From Actinomycetota bacterium (GTDB taxonomy: Bacteria; Actinomycetota; Acidimicrobiia; Acidimicrobiales; RAAP-2), in contig WLNI01000001.1 in the NCBI GenBank assembly GCA_009699875.1, positions 1-64,000 on the forward strand: a stretch of 64,000 nucleotides of DNA. Reading direction: 5' to 3'. Positions 9,135 to 17,736 of the stretch are shown here, one piece after another. The notes below the pieces were generated by a model that saw nothing but the letters and a program-made list of their open reading frames with translations, was not told where the DNA came from and searched no databases. The position numbers were made by a program, and so were the translations under genes. Each line of letters opens with the position of its first letter. Position 1 is the first letter of the stretch.

Positions 9135-9140
9135 ACCGTA
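9135..9140 (-). promoter_or_regulatory. -10 hexamer TACGGT, leaderless promoter of the GroES-like gene
   Basis: Reverse strand reads TACGGT-AATGGT-GTG. The 41-nt gap after hisF therefore contains a likely start site for a transcript covering the GroES-like gene, hisI, trpE and ygfZ. Confidence 0.5.
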
Positions 9141-9169
9141 CCGCTTCTCCCGCAGCAGCCCGTCAAGGC

Positions 9170-9928
9170 TCAGACTGGCCGAACACGCACCCCGTGGGCG
9201 GCAAGGTGGGCTTTTGCCTGTCCGATCGTGAACTGGGCCTCATGAAATATGGAGGCAGCTAGTACTGCACTCGCCCCTCCCTTCGTAACTCCGTCAACGA
9301 GATGCTCAAGTGTGCCCACGCCGCCCGAAGCGATCACCGGGATAGTGACTGCACTCGCAATCTGTGACGTCATCTCTATGTCGAAGCCGTCTCTGGTGCC
9401 ATCTCTATCCATTGAGGTCAACAAAATCTCACCCGCACCTAGTTTTTCGACCTCGACGGCCCACGCGATCGCCTCCTTCTCGGTTGGCTGGCGACCTCCA
9501 TGAGTCACCACCTGAAACAAGCCGTGATCACGTCGTGCGTCAATAGCGACGACGACACATTGTGCTCCAAACTCCGCGGCGAGCTCTGAGATCAACTCGG
9601 GCCGAGCAACAGCAGCACTATTGACGCCCACCTTCTCGGCGCCAGCTCGCAAGAGCGAGCGTGCATCATCGACACTCCGGACGCCTCCGCCAACCGTCAA
9701 GGGAATAAAGAGTTGCTCTGCGGCTCGAGTCACCACGTCAATCATTGTTTCTCGGTTCTCATGGGTCGCCGTAATGTCCAAGAACACGATCTCATCGGCA
9801 CCCTCTTCGCCGTAGCGCACCGCAAGTTCAACGGGATCCCCTGCATCTTTGAGATCCATGAAGTTCACACCTTTCACAACTCGCCCTTGGGCTACGTCAA
9901 GACAAGGAATCACTCTGGTCACCTGCAT
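9170..9928 (-). CDS. hisF: Imidazole glycerol phosphate synthase, cyclase subunit
   Basis: Uses ammonia from HisH and PRFAR to make imidazole glycerol phosphate and AICAR. The 252-residue TIM barrel has the catalytic Asp in [15 protein letters not shown] (residue 11) and the second Asp in VVAIDARRD (about 130), with phosphate sites at GGGVRSV and [10 protein letters not shown]. It overlaps hisA by 10 nt. Confidence 0.96.
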   Translation of the reverse strand: MQVTRVIPCLDVAQGRVVKGVNFMDLKDAGDPVELAVRYGEEGADEIVFLDITATHENRETMIDVVTRAAEQLFIPLTVGGGVRSVDDARSLLRAGAEKVGVNSAAVARPELISELAAEFGAQCVVVAIDARRDHGLFQVVTHGGRQPTEKEAIAWAVEVEKLGAGEILLTSMDRDGTRDGFDIEMTSQIASAVTIPVIASGGVGTLEHLVDGVTKGGASAVLAASIFHEAQFTIGQAKAHLAAHGVRVRPV

Positions 9929-10644
9929 GCTCGAACTCCCTCAGCAACCGTGAAGCGTTCTTCAACCAGCGCTTTGCCGACAACGACCCCCGCCACGTTG
10001 CTCGTCGTGAGTGTCTGGAGGTCTTCGAGATCACCAACGCCACCAGACGCAATGACGGGGAGCGTCGTGGCATCCATGACGCGTTGCAGTCCGGCAAGGT
10101 CGGGCCCCTCCAGCGTGCCGTCTCGATCGATCGCGGTCACGATGAGAGCTGCAGTCGCATCGCTACTGCAGCGCTCGATAGCGTCGATCAGCGAGTGCCC
10201 AGAGCCCTGTTCCCATCCACGAACCGCCACTTCTCCACCATCTGGAGTTATTCGATAGTCAAGGCCAACACCCACATGACCTGGAAATGACTCCATCAAG
10301 GACAAAGCAGTGGCAGGATCCTCGATCGCAAGCGTGCCCAAGATCACCCGCTGGACTCCAAAGGTGAGCAGTTCTTCAACGTCGCGTTCCGTGCGAACAC
10401 CACCACCAGTCTCGATAGGAATTGGGCTCATCGAGGCAATGGATTGAATGATCGAACGGTTCACTCCTGCTCCGTCACGAGCTCCGTCGAGGTCGACGAT
10501 GTGTAGCCAGTCACTGCCACCCTCAATGAAGGTCTCGGCCAATTCCTTGGGGTCGCCGTAGTTCGTCTCGGCAGCAAAGTCGCCCTTCAGGAGGCGGACG
10601 GCACGTCCTTGGCGGAGATCTATGGCTGCGTAGAATTCCATCAT
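9919..10644 (-). CDS. hisA: ProFAR isomerase (HisA)
   Basis: Amadori isomerase of histidine synthesis. The 241-residue barrel shows the catalytic Asp near [15 protein letters not shown] and the second acidic residue in [17 protein letters not shown], plus GGGVRTERD and [10 protein letters not shown] phosphate loops. The actinobacterial relative PriA also does the TrpF reaction; because a separate trpF sits in the same block, a HisA-only activity is expected here. Start is one of two adjacent ATGs (10644 or 10641). Confidence 0.92.
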   Translation of the reverse strand: MMEFYAAIDLRQGRAVRLLKGDFAAETNYGDPKELAETFIEGGSDWLHIVDLDGARDGAGVNRSIIQSIASMSPIPIETGGGVRTERDVEELLTFGVQRVILGTLAIEDPATALSLMESFPGHVGVGLDYRITPDGGEVAVRGWEQGSGHSLIDAIERCSSDATAALIVTAIDRDGTLEGPDLAGLQRVMDATTLPVIASGGVGDLEDLQTLTTSNVAGVVVGKALVEERFTVAEGVRACR

Positions 10645-11246
10645 GATCCTTCTGCGACCTCAGCAAAACGTCTCAGATACGACAGCCCTGTCACACCTGA
10701 CTTTTCAGGGTGGAACTGCGCTCCAAAAAGATTTTTAGTTTCAATCGCCGCACAGACGTCTTCACCATAAGAACATGTCGCCACTGTTACCTCAGAGATT
10801 GGAGGGGCGAACGAGTGGACAAAGTACATCCACTCGGCAGGATCACGTCGCTCAAGCAGTCGATTTTCTCGACGAACCTCAAGTTGGTTCCATTGAATCT
10901 GTGGCAGGCGCACCTCGCCGCGTAGGCGCTCCACGCTCCCGCTGAGGAGACCGAGCCCCTCGCTCCCTGGGGATTCGTCAGATCTCTCGTAGAGGAGCTG
11001 AAACCCCACACAGATACCTAAAAACGGCAGACCGCCAGTGGCGAGTCGCTGAATCTCGGGAATCCACCCTCCTTCGCGAAGTGCGTCGGCACATCGACCA
11101 AAGGAGCCAACCCCGGGGAGCACTATTCCATCGGTTGCATCGAGTTGGTCTGGATCACTGATCAACACGGCATCTGCACCAACTTTGATCAATGCTTTTT
11201 GAGCAGAACGGAGATTCCCGATCCCATAATCAATAACACCAATCAT
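10641..11246 (-). CDS. hisH: Imidazole glycerol phosphate synthase, glutaminase subunit
   Basis: Class I glutamine amidotransferase that feeds ammonia to HisF. Triad residues are visible: Cys in GICVGFQLL (about 80), and His-Glu in AQFHPEKSG. The start chosen is the ATG at 11246 (MIGVIDYGIGN), the usual N-terminus, with GAGG about 11 nt upstream; the open frame reaches further to 11291 but would overlap hisB. Length is 201 residues. Confidence 0.95.
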   Translation of the reverse strand: MIGVIDYGIGNLRSAQKALIKVGADAVLISDPDQLDATDGIVLPGVGSFGRCADALREGGWIPEIQRLATGGLPFLGICVGFQLLYERSDESPGSEGLGLLSGSVERLRGEVRLPQIQWNQLEVRRENRLLERRDPAEWMYFVHSFAPPISEVTVATCSYGEDVCAAIETKNLFGAQFHPEKSGVTGLSYLRRFAEVAEGS

Positions 11247-11259
11247 GCAGCGACGTGCC

Positions 11260-11865
11260 TCACAGAGACCCCTTCGTCGATGGGATCTCACCGCCTCGCT
11301 GAGTCATGGCGTCGTTAAGGCATCGAGCAACACCTTTAAACGTCGCTTCAACAATGTGGTGGGTATTTCGACCACTCACCAGGCGAATGTGCAGTGTCAT
11401 CCCTGCGGCAGTCACGAAGGCTCGAAAAAACTCTTCGACAAGCTGCGGGTCAAATGCTGGTTCGCCAAGACCAGGCGTATCAGGGGCAAAGACGATCTCA
11501 TAGATCAAAAAGGGGCGACCTGAGATATCCAAGGCGATATCAACGGCGGCCTCGTCGAGCGGAATGACCCGAGACGCGAACCGTTCAATACCTGCCTTGT
11601 CACCCAACGCTTCTCGTACGCACTCCCCGAGAAGAATGCCGACGTCTTCAACCGTGTGGTGAGTGTCGACGCGTAAATCGCCTGTCGCAGAGATTGTGAG
11701 ATCCATGGCACCGTGGCGACCGAGTTGATCGAGCATGTGATCAAAGAAAGGGATCCCAGTCGAGATGTCGCACTGTCCAGTCCCGTCAAGATTGAGATCG
11801 ATCGCGATCGTTGTCTCTTTTGTCGCTCTTTCGAGCGCTGCTCGTCGTCCAACCTGAGTACTCAC
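11260..11865 (-). CDS. hisB: Imidazoleglycerol-phosphate dehydratase
   Basis: Manganese enzyme that dehydrates IGP to imidazole acetol phosphate. The metal-binding motifs FFDHMLDQLGRHG, DTHHTVEDVGI and RNTHHIVEATFK are all present. At 201 residues it is the monofunctional form without a phosphatase domain. It starts with GTG overlapping the hisC stop. Confidence 0.96.
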   Translation of the reverse strand: MSTQVGRRAALERATKETTIAIDLNLDGTGQCDISTGIPFFDHMLDQLGRHGAMDLTISATGDLRVDTHHTVEDVGILLGECVREALGDKAGIERFASRVIPLDEAAVDIALDISGRPFLIYEIVFAPDTPGLGEPAFDPQLVEEFFRAFVTAAGMTLHIRLVSGRNTHHIVEATFKGVARCLNDAMTQRGGEIPSTKGSL

Positions 11866-12926
11866 AACACCTCCTCGAGGGCCTTCAAAAAGCGGTCATT
11901 TTCGTTTGCAGTTCCTATGGTCACCCGAAGGCAATCTTCAAGTCCACTCCATGAGGAGCAGTCCCTAATAAGCACGGAACGTTCAACTAATCGCTCCCAT
12001 ACATCATGGCCGCTCCTGTCTGAGGGTTTGAACAGGATGAAATTAGCCTCAGAAGGCCAAAGTCTGAGCGCCATGGTCGACATTGCCTCACTCACTCGAA
12101 GGCGCTCTTTCGTGATCTCACGGACTCGCTCGTCCATCTCATCGACGTGTGCAAGCGCCAAGATTCCTGCCATCTGCGTCAGGCTCGAGAGGTGGTATGG
12201 CAGGGCGACCGCTTCGCACGCAGCAATCACTTCTGGATCCCCGATGGCGTACCCCAGGCGGACACCAGCGAGTGCCCACGTCTTCGAGAAGGTCTTTACG
12301 ATGACCAATCGCTCAGCGTTCTCGCCTCCACGGAGTTCTTGTGCGCTCTCTGAAGAGAATTGTCCATACGCCTCGTCAACGATGATCAGACCATCTCCCG
12401 CCTCAAGTGCGGAGTGTACGACATCGTTGCTCTCAGCATTGCCCGTCGGGTTGTTCGGAGAACACAGAAAAGTAAGTGATGGCTGAACCTCAATGACGTC
12501 CTTTGCTACCTGCGTGGGGTCGAGAGCAAAGTCACTTCCTCGCTGGCGACGTGTCAGTGACGTCTGAGTGATCCTCGAGATGTGTCCATGTAATGCGTAG
12601 GTTGGCTCGAAGACAAGAGCGGTCCGCCCAGAGCCACCAAACGCCAACAAAAGACATTCCAGAACTTCGTTCGAGCCGCTGCCACAGAAAATCTCTTCCA
12701 CGCTGACGCCTTCGTAATGGGCAATGGCACGGCGAAGTTCGAGTGCTGCACGATCTGGATATCGATTGAGTGCGCCCTCGGCGAGTGCGCTCTGGAGCGC
12801 GGTTACAAAAGCCGGAGGCGGCGGGAATGGAGACTCATTCGTGTTGAGGCGCACCTCAACGTCAACGGAGGCAGAGTGATATCCCTCGAGATCAACAAGG
12901 TCTTCACGACGAGAAGGAACGCTCAT
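11862..12926 (-). CDS. hisC: Histidinol-phosphate aminotransferase
   Basis: PLP-dependent class I/II aminotransferase. The PLP lysine is in VKTFSKTWALAGVRLGY (about residue 220), with SPNNPTGN and IVDEAYGQF motifs upstream of it. The 354-residue length is typical. It overlaps hisD and hisB by 4 nt each, so it is translationally coupled inside the histidine block. Confidence 0.95.
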   Translation of the reverse strand: MSVPSRREDLVDLEGYHSASVDVEVRLNTNESPFPPPPAFVTALQSALAEGALNRYPDRAALELRRAIAHYEGVSVEEIFCGSGSNEVLECLLLAFGGSGRTALVFEPTYALHGHISRITQTSLTRRQRGSDFALDPTQVAKDVIEVQPSLTFLCSPNNPTGNAESNDVVHSALEAGDGLIIVDEAYGQFSSESAQELRGGENAERLVIVKTFSKTWALAGVRLGYAIGDPEVIAACEAVALPYHLSSLTQMAGILALAHVDEMDERVREITKERLRVSEAMSTMALRLWPSEANFILFKPSDRSGHDVWERLVERSVLIRDCSSWSGLEDCLRVTIGTANENDRFLKALEEVL

Positions 12927-14200
12927 CGGCGTATCCGAATCGACTCGGCGTGCGCAGTCAATCCCTCGGCAGTGGCGATCTCTTCGACAAGAGGCCCAAG
13001 TGTGGCAAAGCCATCACTCGTCACTTCAACGACGTGGATGTGGCGGCGAAAGTCGTCAGCTCGCAGGGCACTCGAAAAGCGAGCACTTCGATTCGTTGGC
13101 AAAATGTGGTTCGGCCCAACTGCATAGTCCCCCAAACTCGCAGGCGCATTGAGACCACAAAATACGGCACCAGCGGCTTTCACAAGACCAACGAGTTCTG
13201 AGTAGTCCTCAACGAGAATCTCAAGGTGCTCTGGCGCGACAATGTTTGAGACCTCCATTGCTTGTCGTGGTCCGTCAACCAGCACGCAGATGCCGCTCTT
13301 CTCCATCGTGGCGAGAAGATCATCTCGACGGGGAGAGTCCGCCACCATCTGGGTGACTGCCTGCTCTACCGCCTCTGCCACGCCAGGATCCCAGGTGATC
13401 AACCACGCCATGCCGTCTGGACCGTGCTCTGCCTGGACGAGGAGATCAATCGCTGCGAACTCGGGAGGTGTGGTCGAATCAGCGATCACCACAATTTCAG
13501 AGGGTCCTGCGAATGCTGAAGCCACGCCGACCTCGCCACTCAGTTGGCGTTTCGCCTCTGCGACAAACGCATTGCCCGGACCCACGACCACGTCAACACG
13601 GCGAAGTGACTCGGTCCCGAGCGCCATAGCTGCGATAGCTTGGGCTCCCCCGATGGCGTAGACCTCGTCGATACCGACAATCGATGCCGCAGCGAGCGTG
13701 ACGTCATCGACCGAACCTTGCGAATTTGGAGGAACGCAGAGCACAATTTCAGCGACTCCTGCTACTTGCGCTGGGATTGCACACATCAGAACTGATGAGG
13801 GATAGCGCGCCCTGCCGCCCGGGGCGTAACAACCGGCACGATCCACTGGAACGTCTAGGTGAGCGACTCGTGCAAGTCCGTCGTCGAACACACTGGCCAG
13901 GCCCCCTTCGTGGGCGTGGTAGGCCCGAATACGCTCTGCAGCAGTTGTGAGCGCCTGCAACAGTGCCTGTGGAGTTCTTGCAACTGCTTGAGAAATCTCG
14001 TCGGGAGAGATCCGCAGTGACTCGCGTGTGACGCCATCAAACTCAGCCGTGAGGCGTCGTACCGCTGCGTCGCCACCTGTACGAACCTCGCCAATAATGG
14101 CTGCGACGCTCTCAGCTACTTCGCCACCTGGGGTTCCTGGTTTGGGCAGTAACTCAGACAGCGAGGCAGGCTGTCCTCGCACGTCAATGATCGAAAGCAT
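12923..14200 (-). CDS. hisD: Histidinol dehydrogenase
   Basis: NAD- and zinc-dependent enzyme that oxidises histidinol to histidine. The 425 residues include DRAGCYAPGGRARYPSS, the NAD-site region GPGNAFVAEAKR, the zinc and catalytic motif NIVAPEHLEI, and GPNHILPTNRSARFSS. It is the first gene of the his/trp block. Its ATG is preceded by TACGAT-AAGGGG, so the whole block probably begins with a leaderless mRNA; this leaves no space for an attenuator leader. Confidence 0.96.
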   Translation of the reverse strand: MLSIIDVRGQPASLSELLPKPGTPGGEVAESVAAIIGEVRTGGDAAVRRLTAEFDGVTRESLRISPDEISQAVARTPQALLQALTTAAERIRAYHAHEGGLASVFDDGLARVAHLDVPVDRAGCYAPGGRARYPSSVLMCAIPAQVAGVAEIVLCVPPNSQGSVDDVTLAAASIVGIDEVYAIGGAQAIAAMALGTESLRRVDVVVGPGNAFVAEAKRQLSGEVGVASAFAGPSEIVVIADSTTPPEFAAIDLLVQAEHGPDGMAWLITWDPGVAEAVEQAVTQMVADSPRRDDLLATMEKSGICVLVDGPRQAMEVSNIVAPEHLEILVEDYSELVGLVKAAGAVFCGLNAPASLGDYAVGPNHILPTNRSARFSSALRADDFRRHIHVVEVTSDGFATLGPLVEEIATAEGLTAHAESIRIRR

Positions 14201-14206
14201 CCCCTT

Positions 14207-14212
14207 ATCGTA
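14207..14212 (-). promoter_or_regulatory. -10 hexamer TACGAT, leaderless hisD promoter
   Basis: Reverse strand reads TACGAT-AAGGGG-ATG. The same bases on the plus strand contain overlapping TATCGT hexamers (14206-14211 and 14211-14216) that could drive the divergent small gene. Confidence 0.6.
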
Positions 14213-14242
14213 TCGTTGGATTCTGCGAGTCAGGGTCCCCGA

Positions 14243-14473
14243 GTGGCGGACGGCTCACTTGTCGGCCATGATCCATGCGTGGACGACGCACCCGAACTCT
14301 CATCTCTCTTGGCAAGCCTGGAAGATATCGCCACAAGGATCTCCGCCATTGTTGAGCGCAATGGAACGGTCGACGGCGTTGACGCTGAGTTGGTAGCCCT
14401 TGAGCGCTCCATTGTGGGCTCCCTCAGACGGCTCCGTCGAGCTGCTCGAAGTGCCGAACTGCGTCGCTCTTGA
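14243..14473 (+). CDS. Small predicted helical protein of unknown function
   Basis: A 76-residue frame lies between hisD and nth, transcribed away from hisD. The start chosen is the GTG at 14243 with CAGGG about 7 nt upstream; a TTG at 14216 is an alternative. The predicted protein is mostly helical and amphipathic (LSSLLASLEDIATRISAIVE, then LVALERSIVGSLRRLRRAAR) and ends in a basic tail, which could pair with itself or bind nucleic acid. I do not recognise a family. The antisense frame at 14230-14547 is the competing reading but looks less protein-like. Confidence 0.5.
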   Translation: MADGSLVGHDPCVDDAPELSSLLASLEDIATRISAIVERNGTVDGVDAELVALERSIVGSLRRLRRAARSAELRRS

Positions 14474-14518
14474 GCGTGCGACCGTCCTAACTTCTCCCTG
14501 CGCTTTTCGTCGTGGCGC

Positions 14519-15169
14519 TTAGATCCCTTTCTGGGGGCAAATATCACTTAAGAGACAGTCGCCACATCGAGGTTTCCGAGCGTCGCACACCGCTCTTCCG
14601 TGCAGGATGAGCCTCAAGCTGAAGCCACCCCACTGGGACGGCTCGATGAGCTTATTGAGATCTCGCTCAACTTTCACTGGATCTTGCTGCGACGTTAGCG
14701 ACAAGCGTCGGCTCACGCGCCCAACGTGAGTATCCACCGGAAGGCCAGGAAGATCAAAGGCCACTGACCGAAGAACATTTCCTGTTTTGCGCCCCACGCC
14801 GGGAAGAGTTACTAACTGGTCTAAGTCGCTCGGCACCGAGCCGCCGAAATCATGCATCACGTGCTGAGCCATGCCAATCAAATGCGCAGCCTTCGAGCGA
14901 AAGAATCCCGTGGATTTTACGATGCTCTCCACGGCATCCTGCGAGGCAACCGCCATGGATCGTGCATCTGGGAAGGATGCAAAAAGCACAGGAGTCACCA
15001 TATTGACTCGAACATCAGTGCACTGGGCCGAAAGAATGGTTGCTGCGAGGAGCTGAAATGGCGTCTCAAACGTAAGGGCACAGAGTTCGCGAGCGTTCCC
15101 TGGGTAGACCTCTTTCAGGCGTTCGTCGACACGCTGCGCACGATCGAGTCGTGCCGGTGATTTGCCCAT
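14519..15169 (-). CDS. nth: Endonuclease III (DNA glycosylase/AP lyase)
   Basis: Removes oxidised pyrimidines and cleaves the AP site in base excision repair. The helix-hairpin-helix motif LPGVGRKTGNVL supplies the catalytic Lys, the Asp is in LPVDTHVGRVSRR, and the C-terminal 4Fe-4S cluster is C-x6-C-x2-C-x5-C. The start chosen is the ATG at 15169 (MGKSPARLDRA), 216 residues, which fits a leaderless promoter (15176-15181); the longer frame to 15226 would overlap mshD. Confidence 0.95.
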   Translation of the reverse strand: MGKSPARLDRAQRVDERLKEVYPGNARELCALTFETPFQLLAATILSAQCTDVRVNMVTPVLFASFPDARSMAVASQDAVESIVKSTGFFRSKAAHLIGMAQHVMHDFGGSVPSDLDQLVTLPGVGRKTGNVLRSVAFDLPGLPVDTHVGRVSRRLSLTSQQDPVKVERDLNKLIEPSQWGGFSLRLILHGRAVCDARKPRCGDCLLSDICPQKGI

Positions 15170-15175
15170 AACTGA

Positions 15176-15181
15176 AGGATA
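15176..15181 (-). promoter_or_regulatory. -10 hexamer TATCCT, leaderless nth promoter
   Basis: Reverse strand reads TATCCT-TCAGTT-ATG. It faces the mshD promoter in a 38-bp divergent gap. Confidence 0.55.
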
Positions 15182-15195
15182 GTGAATCACCTCGC

Positions 15196-15201
15196 TACCC
15201 T
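15196..15201 (+). promoter_or_regulatory. -10 hexamer TACCCT, leaderless mshD promoter
   Basis: Plus strand reads TACCCT-TGGTCC-ATG (start at 15208). The two divergent -10 elements in this gap are only 14 bp apart, so nth and mshD transcription may interfere. Confidence 0.55.
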
Positions 15202-15207
15202 TGGTCC

Positions 15208-16089
15208 ATGGAGCAGGATCAACCAAGAGCTACATCACGGCTCAGTGACTCGGAACGTGCGCGTATCGAATCGGCAATTACTCATCTTGGCCGCGAGCTT
15301 TCTCGAGAAGCAATGACCGAACAAGCACGCGATCGCCTCACTTCTGGGAACGGCGTGGACCACTTCATCACCGGAGAGAACGTCGAAACTCTTCGCTACG
15401 CGCAAGGGGTTCTTTCTGAAGCACGCTACGAGGTTGAATTCTTGGCCGATCGCTTTGATGAGGTGCTCCTTGACTCGGTGCTCTCTCGGGCTCGCGAGAT
15501 CGGCTCGTCTTGTTTTCTCTGGATCCATGGCGTCACGGAAGGTGGAGATGCACTCGATCTCGCATCTCGAGGTGGGCAGCTTGAGCGAACGATCCTTCGT
15601 ATGTCACGAGCGCTCCCTCTCCCCTCCGTCGAGCAATCTTTCGATCAAAGTGTCATGAGAGAGTTCAATCAGAATACCGATCGTCACGCATGGCTTGCCC
15701 TCAATCGAGAGGCATTTGCCGAACATCCAGAGCAAGGACATCTAGGCGACGCTGACCTTCGCGTCCGACTCGCCCAGCCGTGGTTCGACCCGGCAGGATT
15801 TCTCGTCAGTGAGAATCAGGGCGTGATCAATGGGTTTAGTTGGAGCAAAGTTCATGATGATCCCTGGGGTCGCATTGGCGAGATCTACGTCATCGCTGTG
15901 AGCCCTCACAATGCTCCGAAGGGGCTTGGCCGAGCTCTCCTTTCAGCGTCACTGAATTGGATGTCGACTATTGGCCTTGATCACGTCATGCTCTACGTTG
16001 ACGAGTCGAATGTGCGAGCTCGTCATCTCTACGACTCCACGGGATTCACTATCCAATGGCAAGATCAACTCTGGCGACTTGCTACCTAG
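15208..16089 (+). CDS. mshD: Mycothiol synthase (MshD-type double GNAT acetyltransferase)
   Basis: Last step of mycothiol synthesis: acetylation of Cys-GlcN-Ins with acetyl-CoA. The 293-residue protein has a degenerate N-terminal GNAT half and an active C-terminal half. The MshD hallmarks are AWLALNREAFAEHPEQGHL, WFDPAGFLV, GEIYVIAVSPHNAPKGLGRALL (acetyl-CoA loop) and LYVDESNVRARHLYDSTGF. mshC is found at 52793-53917, supporting mycothiol as the main thiol. The stop overlaps the opposite gene by 4 nt (CTAG). Confidence 0.88.
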   Translation: MEQDQPRATSRLSDSERARIESAITHLGRELSREAMTEQARDRLTSGNGVDHFITGENVETLRYAQGVLSEARYEVEFLADRFDEVLLDSVLSRAREIGSSCFLWIHGVTEGGDALDLASRGGQLERTILRMSRALPLPSVEQSFDQSVMREFNQNTDRHAWLALNREAFAEHPEQGHLGDADLRVRLAQPWFDPAGFLVSENQGVINGFSWSKVHDDPWGRIGEIYVIAVSPHNAPKGLGRALLSASLNWMSTIGLDHVMLYVDESNVRARHLYDSTGFTIQWQDQLWRLAT

Positions 16090-16799
16090 AGCGTTGAGAC
16101 TCCCACGAGTCGCCCGATTCCGAATGTGACACCAGCGGCGAGGGTTGCGACACCAAGCTGGCGCAGGGCCGAGACCGTCTTTGATCGTCCGGTATAGCGG
16201 CCGAGAAGGGCACCGACCCCAAGCGCAGCAATCCCACTGAGGACAATAGAAATGATGATCGCAGTGGTCCCGCCCGTAAACAGCCACGGGATGAGCGGGA
16301 TGAACGCTCCAACCGAGAAGAGAAGGAAGGAGATCCAACTCGCGGCCCACGGCGAACCCGTACTTCCTGGATCGATTCCCAACTCTTCTCGAGCGTGGGT
16401 CTCAAGGGCCATCTCGGGGTTTCTCATCATCGCGTCCGCTAGGTCCATCGCCAACTTCTCGTCGAGGCCCTTGCTCTTGTAGATCGAAATTAACTCCTTG
16501 CGCTCAATCTCTGGGTTTTCGGCGAGCGCTTTTCGCTCGATGGTGAGTTCTCGGTCAAAGAGCTCTCGTTGCGCCTGCATTGAGAGGTACTCGCCTGATG
16601 CCATTGAAAAAGCCCCTGCGACAAGCCCAGCAATTCCAGCCAGGCGCACCAAACTGGCACTTGGATTGGCCCCCGCGAAACCCAGGATGAGCGACACGTT
16701 GGTAACAAGTCCGTCGCTGATACCGAAAATGGCCGCTCTTTGGGTCCCAGCAGCAACATCACGATGCTCTTCTTCGTGACCCATCAAAGAATTGTCCAT
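16086..16799 (-). CDS. VIT1/CCC1-family iron/manganese transporter
   Basis: Membrane transporter family that moves Fe2+ or Mn2+ out of the cytosol. The N-terminal GISDGLVTNVSLILGFAGA and AGAFSMASGEYLSMQAQRE are the family's metal-path and loop motifs. After a long charged cytoplasmic domain (about residues 75-140) three C-terminal membrane segments follow, five in total. The start chosen is the ATG at 16799 (MDNSLMGHEEEHR), which has a leaderless -10; the frame extends to a GTG at 16820. Length is 237 residues. Confidence 0.87.
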   Translation of the reverse strand: MDNSLMGHEEEHRDVAAGTQRAAIFGISDGLVTNVSLILGFAGANPSASLVRLAGIAGLVAGAFSMASGEYLSMQAQRELFDRELTIERKALAENPEIERKELISIYKSKGLDEKLAMDLADAMMRNPEMALETHAREELGIDPGSTGSPWAASWISFLLFSVGAFIPLIPWLFTGGTTAIIISIVLSGIAALGVGALLGRYTGRSKTVSALRQLGVATLAAGVTFGIGRLVGVSTL

Positions 16800-16806
16800 G
16801 CTTTGA

Positions 16807-16812
16807 ATCCTA
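16807..16812 (-). promoter_or_regulatory. -10 hexamer TAGGAT, leaderless promoter
   Basis: Reverse strand reads TAGGAT-TCAAAGC-ATG, a 7-nt spacing to the VIT1-type transporter start. The AGGA inside the hexamer could instead act as a Shine-Dalgarno sequence. Confidence 0.45.
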
Positions 16813-16852
16813 GTGAGCACCCGGCGGCCTCTGGGCCTGAAAGAATAGAGAC

Positions 16853-17206
16853 ATGAAGGATAAGCGGTGGTTCAACCAATCTCAGCCTCAAACCCTGCAG
16901 GGCGCGGTCTTGTTCTCGTACCTCAATGCGGTCATCGCACTTCTCACGCTGATCTCTGGGGGCTCAATCCTCGAGTTGATCGTGATTCTCGGAGGGGTTG
17001 GCGCCTTTGGCATCGCCAACGACCGAAAATGGGGTTACCTCTTGGCTCTTGGAGCAGGCATCTGTTACCTGTTCCTCCAACTCCTGGTGTTCTATTTTTC
17101 GCCATTTGTCTTCTCGTCGATGTTGAACTTACTTTTCAGTGTTTTTCTGGTTGCTCTCCTCCTCCATCCGGCGAGCCGACTCTACAGAAGGGTCTATTTC
17201 CGCTGA
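16853..17206 (+). CDS. Small integral membrane protein of unknown function
   Basis: The 117-residue protein has a short polar N-terminus and about four hydrophobic segments (near residues 18-38, 40-53, 60-82 and 84-105), ending in a basic tail (RLYRRVYFR). It has no catalytic motif I recognise. It is divergent from the VIT1-type transporter with a 53-bp gap and precedes a MaoC gene. No good Shine-Dalgarno sequence precedes the ATG; the hexamer AAGAAT 6 nt upstream is a weak -10. Confidence 0.75.
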   Translation: MKDKRWFNQSQPQTLQGAVLFSYLNAVIALLTLISGGSILELIVILGGVGAFGIANDRKWGYLLALGAGICYLFLQLLVFYFSPFVFSSMLNLLFSVFLVALLLHPASRLYRRVYFR

Positions 17207-17273
17207 AAGGGGTGGGCCCCTTGAGCGACTCGCTACGCTCTCTCTGAGAAGCCTAAAGAGGGAGCGTATTGAA

Positions 17274-17729
17274 ATGACCGTAGTAATTGATGATCTCGCA
17301 ATGTTCGACTCCATGGTGGGGACCCACTTGGGATACAGCGACTACAAACTCGTTGACCAACCATCAGTTGATCTCTTTGCTGACGCCACCGACGATCACC
17401 AATGGATCCATGTTGATCCCGTGCGAGCTGCGAAGGGTCCTTTCGGCGGTCCTATCGCTCACGGTTATTTTACGTTGTCGCTCATCCCGGCTCTGATCCA
17501 TCAGGTCTTCTTGGTCGAGAAGATGTCAATGGGCGTCAACTACGGATGCAACAAGGTTCGCTTCCCTTCACCGGTTCTCGTTGGTTCTCGAATCCGACTC
17601 GGTATAGGCATCGCCGAAGTCACCACGCTTGAGGGCGGCGTCCAAGTTGTCATCGACGCGACGCTCGAAGTAGAGGGCGCACCGAAGCCAGCGTGTGTTG
17701 CTCAAGTCGTCTATCGCTATTACTCATAG
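17274..17729 (+). CDS. MaoC-like hot-dog dehydratase
   Basis: R-specific enoyl-CoA hydratase family, which hydrates trans-2-enoyl-CoA. The catalytic Asp/His region is seen as FADATDDHQWIHVDP followed by GGPIAHGYFTLSLI. The start chosen is the ATG at 17274, with GAGGGAG upstream; the frame extends back to 17139 but that part overlaps the previous gene. Length 151 residues, a single hot-dog domain. The true substrate is unknown; it lies before menaquinone genes, but no link is established. Confidence 0.88.
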   Translation: MTVVIDDLAMFDSMVGTHLGYSDYKLVDQPSVDLFADATDDHQWIHVDPVRAAKGPFGGPIAHGYFTLSLIPALIHQVFLVEKMSMGVNYGCNKVRFPSPVLVGSRIRLGIGIAEVTTLEGGVQVVIDATLEVEGAPKPACVAQVVYRYYS

Positions 17730-17736
17730 TCCTTCG

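Noticed and set aside
14201-14242. Attenuator or T-box ahead of the his/trp block or the synthetase genes
   Set aside because: Gaps before hisD, thrS, alaS, hisS and aspS are too short, and hisD and alaS appear leaderless; no tRNA-like or terminator pairs are seen.
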